Shown: positions 55,901 through 64,000 of the stretch, in pieces
Numbering within the stretch: the stretch's first letter is position 1
Layout of the letters: every line of letters begins with the position of its first letter
Translations under genes and position numbers: made by a program
Notes under the pieces: generated by a model
What the model was told of the DNA's origin: nothing
Seen by the model: the letters and a program-made list of their open reading frames with translations, nothing else
The model's database searches: none
NCBI RefSeq assembly: GCF_963678635.1
Contig: NW_026970937.1
Coordinates: forward strand, 54,166 to 118,165
From: Symsagittifera roscoffensis
Lineage: Eukaryota > Xenacoelomorpha > Acoela > Convolutidae
DNA length: 64,000 nucleotides
Direction: 5' to 3'

Positions 55901-56560
55901 AGAAAGTCCCAAAAAACATTCTTCAGTCATTTTCTTGTCGTTCTCCTGCCATTCTTCTGTCATTCTGCCATTCTTGTCTCCTGCCATTCTTGTCATTTTC
56001 AAAAGTATGATTTGGAAAAAGTGAAGTTGCGGGGTCCTTTTTGGCAAAAAACTCTTGGGTTATTGTTAAGTCATAAAACCTAAATTCAATTTTCATTCAA
56101 AAGTTTTTTTCCGTAAACATTTTTGTTCGCAGGACCATTTGGACGTCTGGACTCATCTCTACCTTGTTTCATAATATATTCAATTTTTTAGCGTTCCTGG
56201 CCAACTTAGCGTGGAGGTAACAAAAATGCCTGGGACGGCAGAGGTCCTTGGGTTCGAGTCTGATCAGGACTTGTTTTTTTTTCAAACGGGAAACATTGTT
56301 TCAAAAAAAATGTGTCCGCCAATTATTTGTCTGCTTATCTGATGTCGGCTTAGTTGTCACATCTGTGAATTGTTTTTTTTTCTTTACTTTCCCACGTTTT
56401 TTTAGTGTTGTTTAAGTGTTTGATGTACGCCTACATTTTGTGATTTTACTTACCTTGACTTCAAATTTCCTCGGTCAAAAAAATTTCGGTCGAATTTTTT
56501 CATCGGCTTAAAGACCTACTTTTGTGACATTTCAAGATCAACTTAAATTTTTTTACTCCC
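52905..56560 (+). repeat. Tandem duplication, copy 2 (3,656 bp)
   Basis: A direct repeat of 49237-52904. By eye, the intron-1-derived part (52905-53536) differs at about 4% of bases, exon 2 at about 2%, and from about 54275 on the copies are identical except for small indels, such as one A near 56050. It lacks ADRM1 exon 1 and the promoter. Confidence 0.95.
53537..54666 (+). CDS. ADRM1: Duplicate ADRM1 exons 2 and 3, no first exon
   Basis: Exons 53537-54080 and 54228-54666 keep the acceptors, donor, lengths (544 and 439) and open frame of the parent, and they have their own AATAAA (54818-54823). There is no exon 1, so a full Rpn13 could be made only by splicing exon 1 (48990-49227) past copy 1 into this copy. 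Otherwise it is an unexpressed fragment. Of about thirteen coding differences only three alter the protein, which would be unusual for a long-dead copy. The call of duplicate is certain; whether it is expressed is not. Confidence 0.85.
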
Positions 56561-57760
56561 CGCCGCACTTTCAAGTTGGTTGTATGTTTACCAATCTATC
56601 TGTTGAATTTTCTTTTTTTCGTTTTGGAAAAATTTTTGTCTTTTTGCAAAACTTTTAGTTTTTGTCAGAATTTTATTCTGAATTTCAAGAAAAGAGTATC
56701 AACTAAAAGACCGTTTATTCTTTTTTGGCCTACACACTTCCGTAGCAACTTTTTTTACATTTATAGCCTTCGAAAAAGTGTGTGTGAATATTTGACCCAT
56801 ATTTTTGATTATTTTTCCTTTTGTCGAAATCTACCCCTCTCAAATATAAATTTTTGGTTTCAATGGAAAGAGTTGTTTTGAAAATCTATTCTGCACAAGT
56901 GGCTACGACCAATTTTTTTTGCACACAAATTTTTGAACATCGGAATAGTGATTTTTGAAAGTTTTGTGGACCTTTCGACTTTTTTTTCGAAAACCAACCT
57001 CTCAAATCTGATATTGTAAGTTCAATGAGATAAGATGTAGTGGGAAGCTTCTCTGCATTAGCGGAAACTAATAAAAAGTTTGACGCAAGAAGTTATCACC
57101 CTCTGAAATTTCAAATTTTTGATTTTTCATTATTTTTGAAAAAAAACCCTGCCATACCTGAAATAATGAGTTTAATTCTCAGTACGGGTTTCAGGAAGTT
57201 CAATGGTTTATGCAACTTCGCCTAAATTTTTGAATTCGGGCTCTCCAAAAAGTAAAATTTTGATTTGACAAAAAAATTTTTAAAGACTTTTGCCTTTTCT
57301 CGAAAACTACTATTCCAAATCTGATATTGTGGGTCAATGAGATAAGGGGTAGTTGGAAGCTCTTCTGCATGAGCGTTCACTAACCAAAATTTTCACACTA
57401 GAAGGTATTACCATCTGAAAAGTCAAATTTTGGTTCACCTAGTTTTCAACATCTAAAACTTTTTTCGACATGGTTTTTTATGTTTGAATTGCATCACAAG
57501 TGGCGCTAAGCTCCACTTCACCTCTGTGTGAAACATTTAAGATTGGTATCTAAATAATGACGTTTTTTTATCGCAAACAATATTGCCATTTCCAAGCTGT
57601 ATGCTTCACAGTTATATGTTCAAATATTCCCCCACACTTTTTCGAAGGCTATAGATGTAAAAAAAAAGACTCTAGGTGAGTATGCAGGCAGTAAAAAACA
57701 AGCGGTCTTTCAATTGATACTCTTTTCTTAAAAATCAGAATAAAATTCTGAGAAAAACTG
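56561..57760. repeat. Foldback element, family D
   Basis: The left arm 56665-56798 ('tcagaattttattctg ... atatttgacc') is the diverged complement of the right arm 57618-57752. Both include 'agaaaagagtatcaa' and 'tatagccttcgaaaaagtg'. Between them lie two diverged copies of a unit with 'aaatctgatattgt..gttcaatgagataag' (56999-57110 and 57308-57430). Related units occur at 45990-46900. No coding potential. Confidence 0.65.
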
Positions 57761-58828
57761 TACAACAGAAAATTGACCTTAACATTTGAAGCAGTCGGTA
57801 GCAATTTTTAATTTTCAAGAAATTGAGCATGTCAGTAGCATAATTGAATCAATAATTATTAGTCAAAATTTAAAATTAACAGAGTATTTTTAGTTTCAAT
57901 TAATTGAATTTAGAGAAAAATTATGATAATCTCAAAACTAATCGTCCTCTGATATTTTGCCTATTTAAAAAATTTTTTATAGCCGTTATTTTTACTGTTT
58001 AAACCTAATAAGTCACCGTCTCATGACCAAATTTCTGGTTGCGCGTTGCTAACTGTTTATTTAGTGATAAGCAAGGGTATTGCAATCGGGTACTACCAAC
58101 ATTAGTGACAAACACTAATACAATATTAGTGACAAAATAAGTGCTAAAAATAAATGAAAAGGCCGCTGGAAGCGGTGTTCTTATTTTCAATATTTGATTT
58201 CCATATATAATCTGTTCTAATAAGTTAGTTATACAGTTTAAGCAAATTGGATTTGTTTCTTTTTAAGGCAGAAAGGATCAGTTTGACTTTTGCAACTTAA
58301 CTTTTAAGCTGCTCTCCCCATTTTTTGTTGAATTTTGTTGAGCAAATTAGTTTTTTTGCAGATTAGTTTGCGCAGATGAGTTTATCCGCCATATTTAGCT
58401 TTCATAGCATGGACTTTATTAAAAATAGCTGCTTTTATTCTATTTTTTGAATGCTATTTCCAAAGCACAATTTTTTCTAGACATTTCCATTTTCTCAATT
58501 TCTGTCTGCTAATTTCTCATGCTTTTTATGTGTTTTGCAGGCGTTGAAAAGTACTACTTTGCATTTGTCTGACTTTTTCGACAGCGATTATCTTGTTTCA
58601 TATCGCAAGTGGTCTGTATTCTATATCGCCTCGTCTCTGTACTTAAATTAAGTTCGCACATTTTTTAAACCAAAAATTGAATCATAATCGGGTTTTGCCC
58701 TATAAAAGTATCGGTGAAACTAGTTTGGTCCAACTACCAGTAGTAAATTTCGTATTTTCTTTGCAACTAGTGATTTACCAGCAGCATATTCAAGCTCTCT
58801 CATTTAAATAAACCATTATTCGTGCCAA
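57761..58828. other. Intergenic, nothing recognised
   Basis: AT-rich DNA. I see no gene, RNA or clear repeat here beyond short homopolymer runs. Confidence 0.45.
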
Positions 58829-59150
58829 ATCAAGGGTGGATCTAGAGTTTTATCGAGGAGGGGGCAGATTTTCAAGAAAAATTTGAGAACTTTTTCGTCC
58901 TTTATTATTTTTGATCAACCAAGTTGATTTTCCGAGCTCGTATTTAGACAGTTTTTGGCCAATTTTGACCAAAAATTGCATTTTTTCTAGCGCGCACTTC
59001 CATTTCAAATTCAGTGTATATTGGCGCCAACGGCGCCTAAAGACAAATTTTAGGTTCAGCCAGCTTAAAATGGAATTCTTGAAATAATATTAAATGAGGG
59101 ACTCTTCGGGCAATCAAGGGGCCGAGTCCGTGATGGAGTCTTGGGGGACT
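58829..59150 (+). repeat. Dispersed repeat, family B, copy 2
   Basis: Inverted relative to 31757-32144. It begins 'tcaagggtggatctagag', contains 'gggggcagattttcaag', 'tttttctagcgcgcac' and 'ggcgcctaaagacaaatttt', and matches the reverse complement of copy 1 in the same order. A further 'agctcttcttcgcctctgtg' motif lies downstream at about 59467. Confidence 0.6.
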
Positions 59151-60520
59151 TACATCGGCTACTGTGCCAAGTATTATATCTTCAGTGTGGTTTACAAGCA
59201 AAAACATTTCCCAAGTCACATCACTCTTTGGCTATCAAAAACAATTCATTATTGTTCATATTCATATTGTTCATTAATCTTGCTTTTAATTTTTGATTAA
59301 CTCCTTCAATTTGTAATTTTACTCGCCATGACTTCGGATTTCTTTCTTTAATTTTTTTTTGTTTCGCTAAAAAAATTGATTCGGCCCAAATTATGTCGAC
59401 TTTTTTTATCGGCTCAATGACCTTATTTTGGGTCATTATTTTTGTTCGATCGCCTGTGTTGCCAAGCTCTTCTTCGCCTCTGTGTAAATTATTATACCCA
59501 AAAAACGCAAAATAAATGTATGTTAGAAGAAGAATGAGAAATGAGAAGAACTCAGAAACTGATTTATACTAGACGCTCTGCACCCGTGGCTCGACCGCTC
59601 CAACGGAATGAATGCGGTCAATATCAAACAAACTAACAATGTGCAATAAAATTGCATGCGTAATCACAAGGTCGTCAGTACATCTCAATCTGTGTTCCTG
59701 CTTTTGCACGTCTTAAAACATACTTCGTAAAAGAGTGAAAAATAAAAAAAGAAAAGCACAAAGCAAAAAAAAAGATACAAAACAAGAGGCAAACAAAAAA
59801 CAATCATAACATTTTACGGAACACTACAACTTACTCGAATTGGTTAAAATTTTTTCTGAAGTTCTGTCGTTACAAGTCTAATTCAGTGTTGCTTCCGAGT
59901 CAGCTTACGTCATTTTCAGATCTGCAAAGGCTTTTTTTATCGGATAAATATGCATCTCTCCACTTATAGAGGTTCCCGCACCCAGTTTCAAGAGATAATA
60001 ATCGATTATTTTATGATTTTAGTAGCTGTCTTACAGAAAATGTGAAAAAATCTAATATAATCAATTATTAATCGATTATAATCTCTTGAAATCCGTATTA
60101 AAGTATGCTGAATTTCAGTAAAACTATAATCAATTATAATCAATTATAATCGATTATTTTCGAAGATATATTTCAAGCGATTATAGTCGATTATAATAGA
60201 TTTTTGAACTTTTAGAATTTCGAAGTTTCAAATATCGAAAATTTTGAAATTTGACATGTCAAAAAAATAAAAAACCGAAAAAAGCATGAAATGTGCTAGA
60301 AATTATTGTATATTAGCATGAGTCATACCAATTAAATATGGCCGCCCCGTAACCCTTTTAGATTATATTGTCTGTCGGGGAGGATGTAAACCTTGTCCTA
60401 CAAAAATTTGGTGAGCCAAAAAATACCACCCAAAGTTGGGAAATTGTGTCATTTAGTGTTAGTACTGACGAAGGATCCCGAGGGACGACTGGGTTCGGGG
60501 GAGTTGGGGGACCATAAGTC
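59151..60520. other. Intergenic with clustered TAATCGATTA-type motifs
   Basis: Within 59990-60215 'aatcgatta' or 'aatcaatta' occurs about ten times, many as palindromes, in an otherwise AT-rich stretch. The rest of the interval shows no gene. A GC-richer segment at 60450-60520 has repeated 'gggttcggggg'-like runs just outside the next element. Confidence 0.45.
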
Positions 60521-61812
60521 ATATTGACCCTCTAGAGTTCACGACCAAGTCCAGCCAAAAGCTCCACTAGAAATAATTGTTTTGAATTAATTGGTCGGAA
60601 CTGACAGTAATTATGGTAAATGGTTTTCGCAAACAAAACAGACATTGTAAAATTATTTGATTTGAGTTCTAGTCTACTGGGAAAGTACATTACAAAGTTT
60701 TTAAAAATTCTTTTTTGTTTGAGAAAACCATTTACCATTTTTACTGCACGTACCGACCAAGATGTTTTCAATTGGATTCCAAATCGTAGAGCCAGACGCA
60801 ATTAATCTATTTTGATATGAATAAAAAAATTAGAACCAAAAATTTCAGAAAATACCCTTATTTCAAAATTCGCCGAACTTAATTATTTTTTTTTGCTTAA
60901 GCCCCCTAATTATTTCTAATAAAGGATCCCTAATAAAAGCCCCCAATTATATAATATAACCCCCCACACCCACACCCCCCTCCTTAATTATATTAGGGTG
61001 GGGGGATCCAACTCTTCGGTCACCTTCAATTATATAATATAATCCCCCTCCCCTTGATTATGAAGAGGGTGATCGAAGAGTTGGGTGCAGGTGAAGAGGT
61101 GATCGAAGAGTTGGGTGCATTGAGCAGGATGTTGGTGGATGTGAAGAAGGTGACCGAAGAGTTGGGTGCCTCGGGCAGTAGGTTGGTGCAGGTGAAGAAG
61201 GTGATCGAAGAGTTGGGTGCCTCGGCAGAAGGTTGGTGCAGGTGAAGAAGGTGATCGAAGAATTGGGTGCCTCGGCAGAAGGTTGGTGCAGGTGAAGAGG
61301 TTGATCGAAGAGTTGGGTCCCACACCCTAATATAATGTACGAGGGGGGTGGGTGTGGGGGTTATATTATATAATTGGAGGTTTTTATCAGAGGGCCTTTA
61401 TTAGAAAAAATTAGGGGGCTTAAACAAAAAAATTAAAAAATAATTTTGTTCGGTGAATTTTGAAATTAAGGTATCTTCTGAAAGTTTTGGTTCTATTTTT
61501 TTTCATATCAAAATAGATTAATTGCGTCTCGCTCGACGATTTGGCATACAATTGAAAACATCTTGGTCGGCACGTGCAGTAAAATGGTAAATGGTTTTTT
61601 CAAACAAGAAAGAATTTTTAAAAACTTTCTAAGGTACACAATTCAACTCTCCCAGTAGACTGGAACTCAAATCAAGTTATTTTATAATGTCTTCTTTGTT
61701 TGCGAAACTCATTTGCCATAATTACTGTCAGTTCCGACCAATGAATTCAAAATTACTATTTTTAGTGGAGCTTTTGCCCTGGACTTGGTCGTCAACTCTA
61801 GAGGGTCAATAT
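60521..61812. mobile_element. 1.3-kb element with ~500-bp terminal inverted repeats and a minisatellite core
   Basis: The ends 'atattgaccctctagagtt' at 60521 and its complement ending at 61812 begin arms of about 500 bp that stay alignable to the centre (for example 'attggtcggaactgacagtaatta', 'accatttaccattttactgca'-like, 'caattaatctattttgatatga'). The arms are diverged by substitutions and small indels. There is no transposase ORF, so the element is non-autonomous. Flanks read cata|ttgacc and ggtcaa|tata, which allows a TA-type target but proves none. Confidence 0.75.
61060..61318 (+). repeat. 50-bp minisatellite in the element core
   Basis: Five or so copies of a 50-base unit 'gaagaaggtgatcgaagagt' + 'tgggtgcctcggcagaaggt' + 'tggtgcaggt', with the first copies shortened or varied. 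It is G-rich on the plus strand and open in several frames, because its bases rarely form stops. That openness is a property of the repeat, not a gene. Confidence 0.8.
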
Positions 61813-62053
61813 AACAGATGTTCCTTCGACTCCTTTTTGGTTGTTGAGATTAATAAATCAAATAAATCAAACAAGTTTCTTCATCAGTTAACATTCCTTT
61901 ATTTTTGAAGGATGTCAAAACTTCTCAGCCAGAACATCTTTTCAATTAGTTATAGCCAGTTTTTGGTTTTAAAACAAGAGTTTTCATGATGTGATCCGGC
62001 GACCTCTTTTTAAATCTCTCGAAATGCTTTCAGGGACAATAGCTAGTGTTCTG

Positions 62054-62070
62054 TACACAGACACACACAA

Positions 62071-62125
<55 letters not shown>

Positions 62126-62150
62126 TATATATTTATATAAAGATATATTT
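62054..62150. repeat. (CA)n(TA)n microsatellite
   Basis: A compound dinucleotide run: CA-type from about 62054 to 62092, then TA to about 62121, then imperfect AT-rich copies. Confidence 0.9.
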
Positions 62151-62159
62151 AACACCTAT

Positions 62160-64000
62160 GATCTAGCATATGTCAGACTTTCAATTCTGTAACTTAAATA
62201 ACTGCAGAGAAAATGACAAAAAGTGAAGAAAAAATCATTATTTGGTTGTTGTAAAAAAAGATGTCTCAATATGTTTCCAGGGCAAAAATTAGTGTTCTAC
62301 CTGTAAAAATCTCTGTTCCAGCTCTTTCAGACCTTCAATTCTGTATCTTGAATGACTGCAAAGAAAGCAATAGAAAAATAAAGAAAGATTTCATTCATAT
62401 GACAGAGGAAAAAAAAGAAGGTACAGCTTCTAGGTTCCGTGGTTGTAGCGTTTTTTTCCTATTTTAATAGTGAACTGTTTCAAAAATTGAACATTTGTTG
62501 CAACTTTTTGGGGCTCTTTGTCAAACGTTGTAAAATGAGACAAGCGGAAAATTTGTGTTCTCAAAAAATGTTCAGGGCAAAAACTATGGTTCTACCTGTA
62601 TAACAACTGTGTTTTAGCATTTGTCAGATTTTGTTTCTATATCTTAAATAAATGCTGAGAAAAAGACAAAAAAGAAGAAAAAAGTCGTTATTGTGCTTGC
62701 TGAAATCTTAAAAGAGCATTTTTTATGTCCTTTGACTGTAGTTTTTTTTCTGTTTCAAGTTTATTGTGGTAATTTAATTTCAAAATTTGGCAATCTGGTA
62801 CAATTTTGGGTTTTTATGTCCAACTGCGTTGGTTTCAGGGTTCAATCAAGGGCCGATAGCATGAGATTTGTAGTCTCAAAATGTTTTCACGTTAATAAAA
62901 GTTATTTTTACCTGAATAGTACATGTATTCTGGCGTATTTATTGTTTACAATTCTAAACCCTAAATAACAGCAGAGAAAACGTTAAGAAGGTACAAAAAA
63001 AATTCATTTAATGTTGCGGAAAATAAAAAAGTGTAGCTTAAATGCGGCGAGTTGACTTCAAAATTGGTAAATCCGTAAAGAATTTTGAGGCTTTTTGTCT
63101 AACGTTGTTGGTTTCAGGGGTCCTTGATGGACGATAGCGGGAGACATATGGGGTCTCAAAAAAAAACTGGTGTTCCAACTGCATATTATCTCAATTATAA
63201 CTTTTGTCATACCTTCAATACTATACCTTGAAAAACTGCAGAAAAAACGACCAAAAATCATCCATACGCTTGCTGAAACTACAAAAGTTCATTTCTTTGT
63301 CCCGTGGCTGTAGCATTTGCCTTGTTTCCAAGTTTGATTGCGATGACTTGATTTCAAAAATTGGATATTCTGGCAATTTTTGCGACTCAATGTCTAAGGC
63401 TGTTAGATTTAAGAACACGTGGATGGACGATAGCCGGATATTTTTTTTCTCAAAGTTTTTCATGCAACTACTAACTAATTATCTGCCTGTGTAAAATTTG
63501 CTCTCTAGAACTTGTCAGAGTTTCAAGTTTCAATTCTATAAACTAAATAAATGCAGAGGAAACGACAAATATTTGAAGAAATACTTTGTTCACTGCTTAC
63601 TTGAATTCAAAAGGTACAGCTTCAATGTCCCGTGATTGTAGCTTCGTTTTCTGTTTCAAGTTTATTGAAACAAAAATCGAAGTATAATCCAAAAGCGAAT
63701 AATATCTCGGATATTCCAAGTTTATTATGGCGAATTGCTTTCGAAGTTGGACAATTGTATGATTAAACTTTCAACTTTGTTAGTTTCAGGGGGCCAATCA
63801 ATGGTCGGTAGCTTGAGACTTATTTTCTCAAAAGGTTTTCAGGGCACTAAAAATTGTTTCAGCTGAATAATAAACATTTTCTAGCTTTTTTAACGCTTAC
63901 AATTCCAAATCCTAAATAACAGCAGAGAAAAGGAAAAAAAAATATTGAAAAAATTTGTTCAATGTTTTGGAAAATAAAAAAGTGCAGCTTCTATGTTTGG
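62160..64000. repeat. Diverged satellite, ~270-370-bp units, reaching the right edge
   Basis: A motif series 'tctaaacc/atctt..aaataactgcagagaaaa.gacaaa', then 'gtacagctt..tgtcc.tg..tgtag', then 'gttgg.ttcaggg..caatca.gg.cgatag', then 'ctcaaaa.gttttcaggg' recurs. The 'cagagaaaa'-type landmark is at about 62205, 62358, 62656, 62971, 63237, 63553 and 63922. The units are poorly conserved. No ORF in it is believable. It continues beyond the window. Confidence 0.6.

Noticed and set aside
61026..61325. Overlapping open frames on both strands in the minisatellite
   Set aside because: Openness comes from a 50-bp repeat without stops; no start context, no homology, and the frames run through transposon sequence.

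Overview
This window is nuclear DNA from an animal, most likely an invertebrate. Three conserved metazoan genes, all on the plus strand, sit in AT-rich non-coding DNA full of short dispersed repeats and SINE-like pieces. Coding exons are clearly richer in GC than introns, and every inferred intron is GT-AG. I cannot name the species or phylum from sequence alone.

Layout. (1) 2064-4106 is a single-exon gene for IWS1, a transcription elongation factor that partners SPT6 and RNA polymerase II. (2) 7478-42295 is a ten-exon gene for a 2,107-residue zinc-finger, ELM2 and SANT co-regulator of the TRERF1/ZNF541/MIDEAS family. I rebuilt it by hand; all nine junctions keep frame and the total is 6,324 coding bases. 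(3) 48990-51009 is a three-exon gene for ADRM1/Rpn13, the proteasome ubiquitin receptor (406 residues). A 3.67-kb segment holding its exons 2 and 3 is repeated in tandem (49237-52904 and 52905-56560), leaving a second intact pair of exons with no first exon.

Intron 2 of the TRERF1-like gene is 21.6 kb long because it holds a complete 18.9-kb Ty3/gypsy-class LTR element (11923-30828) in antisense orientation. Its two 410-bp LTRs look identical by eye and it is flanked by a 4-bp CAGT duplication, so the insertion is recent. In the element's own direction (minus strand) the order is: LTR, primer-binding site, 1.25-kb structured leader, a basic 155-residue ORF, a fused 2,606-codon gag-protease-RT-RNase H-integrase ORF, the tail of integrase in another frame, a 0.6-kb spacer, two small membrane ORFs, a 378-codon ORF with no ATG, an 872-residue envelope-like membrane protein, a 601-residue unknown protein, a 1.6-kb 3' region, and LTR. 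Four of the five junctions in the post-pol block are tight, two of them exact ATGA stop/start overlaps. This long block of mostly unrecognised, closely packed genes is the most unusual thing in the window.

The rest (1-2010, 4429-7477, 42296-48870 and 56561-64000) holds no gene I can support, apart from one possible lone exon near 5087-5291. It contains several repeat families: tRNA-like SINE heads, foldback elements, a 1.3-kb inverted-repeat element with a 50-bp minisatellite core, a perfect 25-bp-arm palindrome, and a diverged satellite of roughly 300-bp units running off the right edge.
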